From contig NZ_QNQU01000001.1 in NCBI RefSeq assembly GCF_003315595.1, positions 411,105 to 475,104 of the forward strand: DNA of 64,000 nucleotides, given 5' to 3'. The notes beneath the pieces are model-generated. The model did no database searches and was not told the origin of the DNA. It worked only from the letters and a program-made list of their open reading frames with translations. The DNA comes from Pedobacter miscanthi (GTDB lineage: Bacteria > Bacteroidota > Bacteroidia > Sphingobacteriales > Sphingobacteriaceae). The translations under genes and the position numbers were made by a program. Position 1 is the stretch's first letter. Every line of letters begins with the position of its first letter. This document shows, one piece after another, positions 8,924 through 17,766 of the stretch.

Positions 8924-9369
8924 GGTTGTTGGATTGATTTAAGCTCCAGCAGCGCGTCTTCCAGAAATACAGAATCAGCCCTTGAAAGCTTCTTTTTATT
9001 TAAAACCGAGTCTACCTTGTCCCTGATGGTCATCGTGCGTCGCAGATCGCCTGCCGCTTTGGAAATGGAATTCAGTCCATGGTTACTTCCCTGAAGATTT
9101 TGAACACTGTCATTTTTTTTACTTACTACAGGTATATTCCCATCCCCGGACCTGAGATCAGAACTGAACGACCATAACACCGAATAGATCAGTGCAATGA
9201 CCATACAGACAAATATTGTCCTTGGAAACCTTGATAAAACCAGGGTTAAAGAATGGTATATCTTTTTGATATAAGGCGCGAGCTCACTCTTGAGATCAGC
9301 CCATACCGTTTTTTCGGATGCCCTGTCAGAGCGAATTTTTCTGAACATTTTCGATGTCTTTATTTTCAA
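8920..9369 (-). CDS. TraL-position membrane protein of the transfer operon
   Basis: This 149-residue protein has a single membrane helix near residues 44-64, a basic cytosolic N-terminus and a polar C-terminus. It lies between traK and traM, the slot of the small membrane protein TraL (DUF3989-like) in Bacteroidetes elements. It is longer than most TraL proteins, and similarity is limited to this topology. An alternative start at 9348 (MFRKIRSD) would cut the overlap with traK from 44 to 23 bp. Its 3' end overlaps the traM start by 4 bp. Confidence 0.7.
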   Translation of the reverse strand: MKIKTSKMFRKIRSDRASEKTVWADLKSELAPYIKKIYHSLTLVLSRFPRTIFVCMVIALIYSVLWSFSSDLRSGDGNIPVVSKKNDSVQNLQGSNHGLNSISKAAGDLRRTMTIRDKVDSVLNKKKLSRADSVFLEDALLELKSIQQP

Positions 9370-9940
9370 TGGTTTTCCAACCGGTGATCAATACCCCGTG
9401 GGGATTATTTTCACTCCGGGGGATATCTTTCAGATATCCTTCGGTAATCAGCGAACGGAACACGGTCACGCTGCGCCGGTCTATCTTTTGCCTTCCATAA
9501 TACCTGAAATACAGATGGGGCAGATCAAGGACTATAGAATCGGTCTGGAGGGTCAAAACAGAACTGCTTGAAAGCACGGAGCTGAAATAACCTTTTTCCT
9601 TCAGGTCATTATATTGCCGGGCACCTGATTCATCAATCAGGTACATCGCCCGTTTCATCTGGTACTCAATAAAGCGGTCATCGGGCGTGAGCGAAAAGAA
9701 AATGGAATGGAACAGGTCGATATGGGCCTTATATTCTGCTGGCCGGTTCATCTGCACATCGGTCTGTTTAGCAAGGATGGGCACATTATTATCCAGTATA
9801 TAAATGCTCTTCCGGGCAGAAATGACCTGCTTATAGGCATAGACCGATACCACTATGCTTACCAGTAAGGCAAGCAACAGACTCCCTATTGATACAAAAG
9901 TGGCCAGGAGGATCCTGGATTCGATATTTTTGACGATCAT
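9326..9940 (-). CDS. traK: Conjugative transposon protein TraK (VirB8-like)
   Basis: This 204-residue protein starts MIVKNIESRI, has one N-terminal membrane anchor (about 12-36), and then a periplasmic domain with RPAEYKAHIDLFHSIFFSLTPDD and MKRAMYLIDESG. These blocks are characteristic of TraK of Bacteroides CTns. TraK is the VirB8-like assembly factor of the inner-membrane complex. It sits 26 bp downstream of traJ. Identification is confident from sequence and order. Confidence 0.92.
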   Translation of the reverse strand: MIVKNIESRILLATFVSIGSLLLALLVSIVVSVYAYKQVISARKSIYILDNNVPILAKQTDVQMNRPAEYKAHIDLFHSIFFSLTPDDRFIEYQMKRAMYLIDESGARQYNDLKEKGYFSSVLSSSSVLTLQTDSIVLDLPHLYFRYYGRQKIDRRSVTVFRSLITEGYLKDIPRSENNPHGVLITGWKTIENKDIENVQKNSL

Positions 9941-9966
9941 AATAAATGGTTAATAGAGATAAAGAA

Positions 9967-11115
9967 TCAAAAGAATTTTCCCGATGCCTTTTTCGCCATT
10001 CCCATAACGGTCTGGGAGCCCCGGCCAAAGTTGGATGCGGCGGAGCTGATCCCCGAAGTAGAAATGATCCAGGTCGAGATGCTGGGTACGGTGAACATGC
10101 AGATCGCGCCGATCAGAAAACTGAGGATCACCGTTCCGAATGACAGGATTCCGTTTCCGGCAAACCAGGCCATTTTTTCCATATTCACCGCCTCCCCGTT
10201 CTCCCCGATCAGCTCTTTATACCTGCTGATCTCCATGGTCATGGCCGTTTTTTGGAGCAGGGCGATAATGTACATCACCAGATATCCGATCCCTAAATAA
10301 AGATTTACCGAAACAAACCTCGCAATCCATGTACTCAAAGAGTCCCTAAAAGAAGGCAGGACACTTGCAGCAACGGCAAATGGCCCCAGGATAATCAGGA
10401 TCGCGGAATAAATGATCTGGATGATAAACAGCACATAGACCGCCAAGCGGAGGATCCAGATTCCCAGCAGTTCCAATAACTGCGTGAGTAACAACTGCAT
10501 GCCGATCTTCAGGCGGTTCTTGAGTTCAATAACCGGGCTGATGACCGTCGACATCCCCTCTTTTACCGAACTGGTCACCGAATCCCATGCCTGGCCGATC
10601 CAGGTATCGGACTCTTTTTCTGCAAGTTCTGTCTCTGCCTGAAAACTGTAAAGCGCATTGGCAACCTTGATCATATAGTCAGCACGGATCAGCCGCAGGT
10701 TATTGACGTTGGCCTGTTCACTCATGTACATCTCTTCGGTTTTCACCGCTACCAGGTCCGTTGGAAAAGCAATGACCTTGGTAAAAGCACCCCACCATAA
10801 AATAATCATCACCAGCCCGAAAGGGCGGAGCAAAGGCATAATCTCCAGCTTTTTGTCCCCCGAAATCATCTCATAAGACTTAATGGCAAAGAATATGATC
10901 ATGAAAATGGCAGCCAGTGCCTTGGCATCACCAATAAAAAGATCGAAATGCTCCCATAGGGAATTTTTAAGTCCTTTTAAAAAGACCATCACCCCCTCCT
11001 CGTATACCCCATTCCCCTGCAGGAATTCAAATGACCGGCGGTAATTGGTAGTCTGGGCAGATGCCGCAATGGCCAATACCATCAGCAGCGAAATAAGCCC
11101 TACATATTTTTTCAT
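9967..11115 (-). CDS. traJ: Conjugative transposon protein TraJ (VirB6/TrbL-like)
   Basis: This 382-residue polytopic inner-membrane protein has a signal peptide ending at ASAQ (residues 18-21). Membrane segments follow near 68-84, 98-116, 207-250 and 255-345. Segments such as PLLRPFGLVMIILWWGAF and ILIILGPFAVAASVLPSFRDS match the TraJ/VirB6 channel subunit. It precedes traK and follows an unnamed exported protein. The length is normal for the family. Confidence 0.92.
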   Translation of the reverse strand: MKKYVGLISLLMVLAIAASAQTTNYRRSFEFLQGNGVYEEGVMVFLKGLKNSLWEHFDLFIGDAKALAAIFMIIFFAIKSYEMISGDKKLEIMPLLRPFGLVMIILWWGAFTKVIAFPTDLVAVKTEEMYMSEQANVNNLRLIRADYMIKVANALYSFQAETELAEKESDTWIGQAWDSVTSSVKEGMSTVISPVIELKNRLKIGMQLLLTQLLELLGIWILRLAVYVLFIIQIIYSAILIILGPFAVAASVLPSFRDSLSTWIARFVSVNLYLGIGYLVMYIIALLQKTAMTMEISRYKELIGENGEAVNMEKMAWFAGNGILSFGTVILSFLIGAICMFTVPSISTWIISTSGISSAASNFGRGSQTVMGMAKKASGKFF

Positions 11116-11136
11116 AATAAACAGTTTAGGATAACA

Positions 11137-11940
11137 TTAATATTTACGGTTGCGCAGTACCTCCCGCGCTATTTCAACATCAGTGTTCTGATTCCATTTT
11201 TCGATCCGGGTTTCCTGAGCCTTTAGTTTTTTTTGAAGGAGATTCTGCGCAATAAAGCGTCCTGCAGTGGAAACCCTTGTCGACCAGATGCCCATCAGCT
11301 TTCGGTAATCCATCAGCATCCCATGATAAGATAGGATCCTTGCTCCCCGGTCCTGATTGGTTTTTCTGGTCATATCCAGCCTTTCGGCCAGCATTTTCAT
11401 TTCACCATTATACCAGTCATAACTTCCTTCGCTGATCAGTTTGGCCTTGATGCCGGCACTTAAACCCTCCACCGCGAGCAGCGGATCAAAATCCGTTATA
11501 GCCTTTAGCTGATGGGAATAATAGAGCAACCATAAAGGATCCGCAGCGGATAATAAGCCGGAATGGCCCAGGATTTCTTCTTTTGCCACATTGCCCAATG
11601 AATCTGAATGAAGTTCATAAGACCGGTCTGCATCTTTTTGAAGCCCCGCCAGTGACAGCCGCTGCAGTTGTGGCCCCGTGCCAGCGAGGGGACGCAGATC
11701 GGTCTTTGGATAATTGGGATGTAGTCCCCAGGTCAGCCAATAATAGGGATTGATGCCCAGCCACCCTGATGTCGGGGTAAACTTTGAACGGTCCCATTGC
11801 TTGAAAACCATGCGCTCCTGCTGATTGACCATGCTCTCATCTCGGATAGATTTTTGGGCATGGGATAACCCTGCCAAAAGCATCAATAACACAAAGGTAG
11901 GCAAGACCCCTGCTATCTTATTTATTCTTATTTTTTTCAT
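11137..11940 (-). CDS. Exported conjugation-operon protein of unknown function
   Basis: This 267-residue protein has a signal peptide (cleavage near SHAQ, about 26-29). A mature domain rich in Tyr/Trp follows (SGWLGINPYYWLTWGLHP near 58-75), and then a helical C-terminal half. It overlaps the upstream gene by 4 bp (ATGA) and lies 21 bp before traJ. Bacteroidetes transfer operons often carry a periplasmic protein of this size beside TraI/TraJ (DUF5045-like in some annotations), but I cannot assign it firmly. A part in the periplasmic channel is inferred from position. Confidence 0.68.
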   Translation of the reverse strand: MKKIRINKIAGVLPTFVLLMLLAGLSHAQKSIRDESMVNQQERMVFKQWDRSKFTPTSGWLGINPYYWLTWGLHPNYPKTDLRPLAGTGPQLQRLSLAGLQKDADRSYELHSDSLGNVAKEEILGHSGLLSAADPLWLLYYSHQLKAITDFDPLLAVEGLSAGIKAKLISEGSYDWYNGEMKMLAERLDMTRKTNQDRGARILSYHGMLMDYRKLMGIWSTRVSTAGRFIAQNLLQKKLKAQETRIEKWNQNTDVEIAREVLRNRKY

Positions 11941-12626
11941 CTTTTTAGGTATTTAGCGTTTCTGATAATATCTTCCACGACCGAGCGGTCCTGACTGATA
12001 AAGGAAGAAATGGGATTAAGTGAAGAAAAAACGCCCTTTATTTTGGCATAATACATAGCCTTCCAGGCGCCATAGGTAAGTCCGGAGAGGATGTGAAGTT
12101 CAGCATTGATCTTTCGCAGTAGCGCATCCCTTGCCGCATGATCCATAAGTATGTTATTCCCACTCTTAAGCACAAAACCGGAAACTTCGCTGAATAATCT
12201 AACCGCACGAGAATTCATCTCACGGTACATGTCTTCAGCGAAAAGCAATAGGTAAGGCTCGGATTTAGCCAGTTCTGCCATCTGGGTGGAATAATGCAAT
12301 ATTTCCCCGCAGACCGTCGCCATGTTTTTGACCATCAGCCCTCCTTTCAACGCGGAATTAACATTAGACAGTCCTTCATAAATAATCGATTGAGCAGTGA
12401 CAACAGTGGCACAGTTCAGGTTGATCTGTTTCAGGCTTGCGTTTATCCTGTCCAAAAATTCATTATGCGTCATCTCCGCCGCACTCCTCACGGCAAAATT
12501 TTCATTGACGATACCAAAGTGCCTGGAATCAAAAACTACCCGCTGGGCATATCCCCCTAATGAACAGCCCCCTAGTACAAGCAAAGTACCCCATACATAA
12601 ATCAGCATTAACAGTTGCTTTTTCAT
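11937..12626 (-). CDS. Exported VirB5-position protein, paralogue 3 of 3
   Basis: This 229-residue protein has a lipoprotein-like or secretory N-terminus (hydrophobic 6-20 followed by GGCSLGGYAQ). It is mostly helical, with the segment AKSEPYLLLFAEDMYREMNSRAV, then YGAWKAMYYAKIKGVFSSLNP, and ends with DIIRNAKYLKR. The same blocks recur in the two genes upstream. The three genes overlap head to tail by 4 bp. Position between the VirB4 ATPase and TraJ is where VirB5/TraI-type minor pilin or assembly proteins are encoded. A possible lipobox Cys near residue 21 is unique to this copy. Confidence 0.72.
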   Translation of the reverse strand: MKKQLLMLIYVWGTLLVLGGCSLGGYAQRVVFDSRHFGIVNENFAVRSAAEMTHNEFLDRINASLKQINLNCATVVTAQSIIYEGLSNVNSALKGGLMVKNMATVCGEILHYSTQMAELAKSEPYLLLFAEDMYREMNSRAVRLFSEVSGFVLKSGNNILMDHAARDALLRKINAELHILSGLTYGAWKAMYYAKIKGVFSSLNPISSFISQDRSVVEDIIRNAKYLKR

Positions 12627-13291
12627 CTCTTTAAATATTTGGCGTTTCGGATAATATCCTCAATGAGCGAACGGTCGGTACTGATGTAATCTGAAAATGG
12701 GTTTAGCCGCATAAAGAGTGCCTTCATATTTCCATAAGAAATCATATTCAGCAGCTCGGAGGATATCCCGCGCAGCTTGGAGAGTTCAGCAAGAAAAAAA
12801 TCAAAAAGGATTTTCCTATCCGAAACTTTCATCTGGTTCACCGCACCTATGCTTACCGTTAAGCCTATCAGAAAAGAAAGCAGATCTTTGGACCTCAAGA
12901 GAAACTCGGCTTCGGTCTGATACACCAATAAAAGCAAGGCTGGGTTCGCTCTGGCCAGTTCATAGAATTTCACCTGGTCATCCGTAATACCCTGTACCAA
13001 CGGAACCGCTTTTAATCCTATATCCATAGCAACCATTGCCGTGCCGATCAGGTTAAAACGGCCCTGTATTTCCCGGTAGCTGTTTTTCAGCTTAGCAAGC
13101 ATCGTGCGGTTCGCCTGCTCATTGATCAAGGTTAAACTTTGTTTATCCCTAGCGGCCTGCTGCTTTTCATTTTCTGACTTTGAATCGCTCACCAGCTGAT
13201 GGATCCCGGGGATATTAAGTGCCTTCTGCTGGCCATGGCTTCCAAGAAAGCAGCCAAAAACCAAATGTATGATCAAGATAAATCCTTTCAT
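12623..13291 (-). CDS. Exported VirB5-position protein, paralogue 2 of 3
   Basis: This 222-residue protein has a signal peptide ending near SHGQ (residues 18-21), then a charged linker (NEKQQAARDKQSL, about 40-52) and a helical domain. It carries RANPALLLLVYQTEAEFLLRS in place of the paralogue block AKSxPxLLLFAExxxRE and ends with SLIEDIIRNAKYLKR. It is the most diverged of the three copies: the Tyr-Ala-Met-Tyr block is shortened to MISYGNMKALFMRLNPFSDY. It overlaps both neighbours by 4 bp. A role as an assembly or minor pilin component is inferred from location. Confidence 0.72.
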   Translation of the reverse strand: MKGFILIIHLVFGCFLGSHGQQKALNIPGIHQLVSDSKSENEKQQAARDKQSLTLINEQANRTMLAKLKNSYREIQGRFNLIGTAMVAMDIGLKAVPLVQGITDDQVKFYELARANPALLLLVYQTEAEFLLRSKDLLSFLIGLTVSIGAVNQMKVSDRKILFDFFLAELSKLRGISSELLNMISYGNMKALFMRLNPFSDYISTDRSLIEDIIRNAKYLKR

Positions 13292-13950
13292 TTTTTTAAG
13301 TATTTAGCATCCGTTATAACCTGATTAGCAATCCTGACATCCATATTCACCCAACCTGCCCAGGGATTGAGCGAAGCAAACAATCCCTTCATTTTCGCCC
13401 AATACATAGCCCTGTGCATTCCATAAGCGGTACCGCGCAGGATCCGCATCTGGGTCGCAATATTGTTGAGCAGTTTTGAGCGTTCCCCGGCATCCATCAG
13501 GTTTCCCTTGCCGCCTTTTAAGACAAAAGTCCCCACCTCGCTCCCCAGCGAAAGTGCCCTGACCTTAAATTCACGGGCTCCCTGCTCGGCGAATAATAGC
13601 AGCACGGGATCGGACTTTGCGAGTTCAACCGTTTTTTCTACATCCCCTACAATATCAAGCCCTATTTCACCGATCTCTTTTACCGACACCAAGTTATTCA
13701 TCACCGCAGCAACCTGCGTCAGCCCCTGATAGATCCTATCCTGCAGATCGTTTACGATCAGCAGCTGACCGCTCACCGCAAGCTGACCTTTTGAGATCAG
13801 GCTCAAGTTATCGTTTGTACGGTTCAACTGGCCATTGATCACCGTGGCATGCCCGGCAATAGCCCCAGAAGTCAACGGATCGACATAAAGCGTCTGGGCC
13901 GAAGTATACAGGCAGGGCAAAGCCATTAAAAACATAAGTATTGTTTTCAT
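13288..13950 (-). CDS. Exported VirB5-position protein, paralogue 1 of 3
   Basis: This 220-residue protein has a signal peptide ending near TSAQ (16-19), then VDPLTSGAIAGHATVING, a long helical region, the block AKSDPVLLLFAEQGAREF, YGMHRAMYWAKMKGLFASLNP and the end VITDAKYLKK. The N-terminal 'VDP..' and helical organisation resemble TraI/TrbJ/VirB5-type periplasmic proteins of type IV systems. It lies 32 bp after the VirB4-type traG and leads the three-gene paralogous run. Family membership is inferred from context; paralogy to the next two genes is visible directly. Confidence 0.75.
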   Translation of the reverse strand: MKTILMFLMALPCLYTSAQTLYVDPLTSGAIAGHATVINGQLNRTNDNLSLISKGQLAVSGQLLIVNDLQDRIYQGLTQVAAVMNNLVSVKEIGEIGLDIVGDVEKTVELAKSDPVLLLFAEQGAREFKVRALSLGSEVGTFVLKGGKGNLMDAGERSKLLNNIATQMRILRGTAYGMHRAMYWAKMKGLFASLNPWAGWVNMDVRIANQVITDAKYLKK

Positions 13951-13982
13951 ATCCTAATTGTTTAATAATAAAGTTTAACTGA

Positions 13983-16436
13983 TTATTGACCCGGAGCAAG
14001 GTTGACCGAAGTGACAAATTCCCCGATGGATAGCCCGCTGGATTTCAGGTCTGAAACAAAAGCGTCCAGTGCCTCCGGATAAGATCCAAACCGCAAAACA
14101 TAACTTTCTACAGCCAGTTTCTCCGGTTTTTCCGTGGTATAGCATAAATACTGTTCAAGCGAAACTTCTACCCCATATACCTCACCGACAGCGCCACGCC
14201 TGAAATATAGTTCCTTAAACCTCCCCCTACCAGACTTGTTATCGAGCTGATTGACACTAAATATCTTCTTCTTTTCGGTTTCATTGATCGAAAGCAGTGC
14301 TGCAATCTCTTTGTAGCTATCTTTAAACTTGGTCTGGTCGAGCAATATGACCGTATCAGAAGAGCTGATAATTGTATTTTTTACGATCTCATTTCCAATA
14401 ATATCTTCCAGGTCCTGGGTAACGGTGGCAATCTCTCCCCAGAATTTGCGGGCTGTTTTATAAACAAAAACCAGAAAACCGGCCATAAGCGGAGAAGAGA
14501 TAGATTTCCATGCTTCCTCTATTGCCAATAACTTTCTAAATCCATCTCTATGCCTTAGCTTCTGGACATAAATATCCATAATGATCAGCGTAACAAGGGG
14601 AAACAATATCTTATGGTCCTTCACATTATCAATTTCGAAGACTATAAACCGCTCATTTAAAAGAGAAGTATCGCCAGGCTTGTTGAGTATTTTACCAAAC
14701 TCCCCTCCTGAATAAAACTTCCTCAAAATAAACCTCGCCTGCTCAAAATCAAAAGGAATTGATTCCTCTTTCATAATCAGCGGGATCTTGTAGAGTGCAA
14801 ACTCATAGAAGGAATCAAAACAGAGTGTGCTGATTGCCGGCACGCCCGCTACCGGGCTGAACCAATTGGCATAATACGCGCCGATCACATTTGACCAGAC
14901 ATCCCTTTCCAGCTGTGTTGCTGACCCATCCTGCCCTTTTACGCAAAGGATAATCAAGGTGGAGAGGAAATCTTTTTTTTCAATATTGTATTCCCGCTCA
15001 CTCATCGCGAAGGGGTTCATCGTGATCGGTTCCTGGTCAGAATAAGTGATGTATTTACCCCCAAAATAACTGCAGAGTCCGGAATAGGAATGGCCCGTAT
15101 CGATAATTACCACGTCCATATTGTAAAGCTGGTACTGTTCCAACAGCGAATTAAGCGCATAGGATTTACCGGTTCCTGATGAACCCAGGATGAATTTATT
15201 GCGGTTACTTATCCTGCCGGTTGCCATTGGCAGATCTTCCGGATCGATTGCCACAGGCACGCCGTTTCTATCGGTAAAACGGATCAAAAAACTGGACTTT
15301 TCGTCTTTCTGGGGAGCCTCCTTAAAAAGCAGGCAGAGGGCAGCTTGAGCAGTGGTCAAAAACAGATCATACTTTTTAAGCTCAACAGCATTGCCTGGTA
15401 AACAGGTCCGAAAGAGTTCCATCTGGTTATAGGCGTTTTTTGAAGGCACGATGCCCATCTGAAAAAGCGCACTTTCTATAAAGTTACAGCTCTTGGAAAT
15501 ATGTTCATTCCTGGCACAGACCACGATATTAAAATGTGCGTTGACGAGTGAATGGTTGTCCCTGGCCACATCATCAAGCAGCATCGAGATATCTTCCACA
15601 CAGATACTGTTTACCGGATCGGGGATCCCCGAATGACGTTTCTTTTTAAGTTCCAAGCCGGCAAGCACTTTTGGTTGGGAAGGAATTTCAATAACCTGGT
15701 TATAAAGCAGAGAGTCAAAATCCGGAACCCGGAAAAGAAAAGAAAGCATATCGACAGGAAAATCCCTCACCCTGCCTCCCTCCGCAAGATTGCCAAAAAC
15801 TGGGATTTCGCGGGGCAGCTCGATCTGATCGATATCTATCAGCGGGATGCACCGGATTGTCTTTTCCCCAAGGCCGATTTCAGTCTCCCCGGATTTATAA
15901 TTGTTCAACGCTACCCGATTTTGAGAAAAATCCATAGCCATTGTCCGCAGAACAAGCTTATTGATTTCCCTTTCCCGCAGAAGGTTTGGGATCATGCCGC
16001 TGGAAACCATAATATCCATGACTTTGGAAATCATCTGCCGGAAATCCCGCAAGGCTGTTTTATCATACTTATAAAAACGCGAAATTGCAGCCTTCCTGGT
16101 GATGACCAGATAAGTTTGCAGCTTATTGAAAATACGGCCTGAGAAATGTTTATTGTAGCACTGTTGCAGGTATTCTTTTGCCGGCGGGGGTTGGTAAACT
16201 GCTTTTGAAATGACGTCGATCTTCTGGATGATATGCCCTTCCCCAATAATGCCAACCAGGTTCATAAAAACGGAATGGAAATTTTCATAGGCATCTGTAT
16301 CAGCCCCATATTGGCTAACAGGGTTTTCCATTCTGATCACAACCGAAAATTCCCCGTTCAGCCCGTATAGCAGGTCTTCGCCAATTCCGGCATCAACACC
16401 CAGATAGGGAAGCTTAAATTCGTTCTTGCCTGACAT
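13983..16436 (-). CDS. traG: TraG, VirB4-type conjugation ATPase
   Basis: This 817-residue cytosolic ATPase powers pilus assembly and substrate transfer. Walker A GSSGTGKS lies near residues 418-425, followed by VVIIDTGHSYSGLCSYFGGKYI. The Walker B segment KLLAIEEAWKSIS is near 650, with the VTQDLEDIIG motif downstream. All are typical of Bacteroidetes TraG (VirB4 family, about 800-835 residues). The reading frame is open to 16526, but the Met at 16436 (MSGKNEFKLPYLG) gives the usual family start and reduces the overlap with traF from 113 to 23 bp. The paralogous exported genes follow. Confidence 0.93.
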   Translation of the reverse strand: MSGKNEFKLPYLGVDAGIGEDLLYGLNGEFSVVIRMENPVSQYGADTDAYENFHSVFMNLVGIIGEGHIIQKIDVISKAVYQPPPAKEYLQQCYNKHFSGRIFNKLQTYLVITRKAAISRFYKYDKTALRDFRQMISKVMDIMVSSGMIPNLLREREINKLVLRTMAMDFSQNRVALNNYKSGETEIGLGEKTIRCIPLIDIDQIELPREIPVFGNLAEGGRVRDFPVDMLSFLFRVPDFDSLLYNQVIEIPSQPKVLAGLELKKKRHSGIPDPVNSICVEDISMLLDDVARDNHSLVNAHFNIVVCARNEHISKSCNFIESALFQMGIVPSKNAYNQMELFRTCLPGNAVELKKYDLFLTTAQAALCLLFKEAPQKDEKSSFLIRFTDRNGVPVAIDPEDLPMATGRISNRNKFILGSSGTGKSYALNSLLEQYQLYNMDVVIIDTGHSYSGLCSYFGGKYITYSDQEPITMNPFAMSEREYNIEKKDFLSTLIILCVKGQDGSATQLERDVWSNVIGAYYANWFSPVAGVPAISTLCFDSFYEFALYKIPLIMKEESIPFDFEQARFILRKFYSGGEFGKILNKPGDTSLLNERFIVFEIDNVKDHKILFPLVTLIIMDIYVQKLRHRDGFRKLLAIEEAWKSISSPLMAGFLVFVYKTARKFWGEIATVTQDLEDIIGNEIVKNTIISSSDTVILLDQTKFKDSYKEIAALLSINETEKKKIFSVNQLDNKSGRGRFKELYFRRGAVGEVYGVEVSLEQYLCYTTEKPEKLAVESYVLRFGSYPEALDAFVSDLKSSGLSIGEFVTSVNLAPGQ

Positions 16437-16725
16437 ATCTATAGATTTTTTGAAGCTTACATCGGTGCAGATAGATCCCCCATAACTTATTTTTATCATA
16501 GAGCCCTTTTTTCTGGCGGTAACCAAGCCAGAAAAACCCGGAAACGATCATACTGATCATGAGTACCGCCCCGACATACATACTCAACATGGCCATTAAT
16601 AAAGCACCGCTTATCAATGAAAAAAGCAATATCCCGAGGCCCCAGTAAATAAACCTGCCCTTAAAACCTTTATAGGTCAGTGGGCGCTGAAGGCCTTTGT
16701 ATACTTTGAATCTTTTGGCTTCCAT
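16414..16725 (-). CDS. traF: Conjugative transposon protein TraF (DUF4133)
   Basis: This 103-residue membrane protein has two adjacent hydrophobic helices (about 27-65) after YKGLQRPLTYKGFKGRFIYW and ends in a basic C-terminus. This is the layout of the DUF4133 TraF family, which resembles VirB3. It lies 4 bp after traE and overlaps traG, the usual traE-traF-traG order. The family tie is seen directly in the N-terminal block. Confidence 0.9.
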   Translation of the reverse strand: MEAKRFKVYKGLQRPLTYKGFKGRFIYWGLGILLFSLISGALLMAMLSMYVGAVLMISMIVSGFFWLGYRQKKGLYDKNKLWGIYLHRCKLQKIYRYVRQERI

Positions 16726-16728
16726 AAT

Positions 16729-17037
16729 TTACAGCCCAAAAAAAGCTTTTACGATCAGCGAAGAAAGCACCAGAAAAAGGCATGAACCGCCCCATCCCAT
16801 CAATTCCTTGTTGATATCCTGGTCCCCGCTGTTCCATTTGGAATAGACCCTTATCCCGCCAACAATTCCCACAATACCTCCGATAACCAGTGCAATATTT
16901 GTGGCGGGATCAATATAGGTCTGCAGGGTTGAAGTAGCGGTGTTCAACCCGTTAACGCCGCTCTGGGCCGCAGCATAACCGAAGATAGTTATCAGGTAAA
17001 GAAAGATAACAAACCGGATGTTCTTGATTTTTTTCAT
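16729..17037 (-). CDS. traE: TraE, VirB2-like pilin subunit (DUF4134)
   Basis: This 102-residue protein begins MKKIKNIRF with a signal sequence ending near AAAQ (20-23). Two hydrophobic helices flank the conserved GGIRVYSKWNSGDQDINKELMGWGGSC loop. That loop is the hallmark of TraE of Bacteroidetes CTns, whose topology matches VirB2 pilins. An upstream in-frame ATG exists (17127) but would add 30 hydrophobic residues and overlap the preceding gene, so 17037 is preferred. It follows a second, shorter DUF4134-like gene. Confidence 0.9.
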   Translation of the reverse strand: MKKIKNIRFVIFLYLITIFGYAAAQSGVNGLNTATSTLQTYIDPATNIALVIGGIVGIVGGIRVYSKWNSGDQDINKELMGWGGSCLFLVLSSLIVKAFFGL

Positions 17038-17116
17038 AATAATGTTGATTAAAAAATAAATGGATGGAAATAAAAAAAGCCCCATAGGAGCTATATAATT
17101 CATATTAAAAAATAAA

Positions 17117-17431
17117 TTAAAGACCAAAAAGATGTAAAAGAAAAGTCCAGGTCAAAAGCACAAAGAGGGAGGAGAAAAACCAGGCAGGAATATCCATACC
17201 CACATCTTTTCCCATCTGCCATTTATGGTAGACCACTACTGCCCCGAACAGTGCAACCAGGGCGGAAACCACATAGGAAAAGTCCCGCATCGAAAAAAAA
17301 TATTCTCTTATCCATGAACGCGCCTGTCCCATTTCAGCAATTCCGGGCTGTGCAAAAGCAACCAAAGGATCAGCAACCAGCACAGCTAACTGAGCCAGCG
17401 ACAGCAATATCAAAAACCTAAACCTTCCCAT
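17117..17431 (-). CDS. Second TraE/VirB2-like pilin paralogue
   Basis: This 104-residue protein has a signal peptide (to about AFAQ, 25-28) and two hydrophobic helices around a VVYHKWQMGKDVGMDIPAWF loop. The loop mirrors the VYSKWNSGDQDINKELMGW loop of the neighbouring TraE, so this is a diverged duplicate of the pilin subunit. Many elements have one traE; tandem copies also occur. It is followed by traE after a 79-bp gap and preceded by a small membrane protein 2 bp upstream. Confidence 0.82.
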   Translation of the reverse strand: MGRFRFLILLSLAQLAVLVADPLVAFAQPGIAEMGQARSWIREYFFSMRDFSYVVSALVALFGAVVVYHKWQMGKDVGMDIPAWFFSSLFVLLTWTFLLHLFGL

Positions 17432-17433
17432 AA

Positions 17434-17766
17434 TTAAAAACTGACCTGTCTGGTGTATTCAATGGATTCATCACGGGCAAGCTCAAAGAGTTCCCGGATC
17501 GAAATCCCGCCTGAGGATACAATCGGTGAATCCGCAGCGTCCCCATCTCCTTCCCCTATAAAGTAAGCGATTTCTGAAAACCCGGGATCCAGATCCTCCA
17601 TTGCTATTTTTTGCGGAAGGTCTGAAGAAGAAAGTCCGACGGAAATCAACCCTGCATCACCAGTTTCATTGGCCCTGTAAGCCCTGGAGTAATCAAAGAA
17701 CAGGTTAGCTCCATAATAACAGCAGTAAGCCCCACTGAGGTAAATAATAAATTGTGTCCAAGTCAT
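17434..17766 (-). CDS. Small membrane protein of the transfer operon (TraD position)
   Basis: This 110-residue protein has a single N-terminal membrane helix (about 5-24, Tyr/Cys-rich) followed by an acidic, Ser/Gly-rich soluble region (PGFSEIAYFIGEGDGDAAD near 61-79). The start codon overlaps the upstream gene by 4 bp, and its stop is 2 bp before the pilin paralogue. In Bacteroidetes operons this position between traB-like and traE genes holds small, poorly conserved proteins (TraC/TraD). Coding is well supported by tight packing; function is unknown. Confidence 0.7.
   Translation of the reverse strand: MTWTQFIIYLSGAYCCYYGANLFFDYSRAYRANETGDAGLISVGLSSSDLPQKIAMEDLDPGFSEIAYFIGEGDGDAADSPIVSSGGISIRELFELARDESIEYTRQVSF

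Noticed and set aside
15552..16142. A 196-codon plus-strand frame
   Set aside because: Antisense to the VirB4 gene traG; no independent features.
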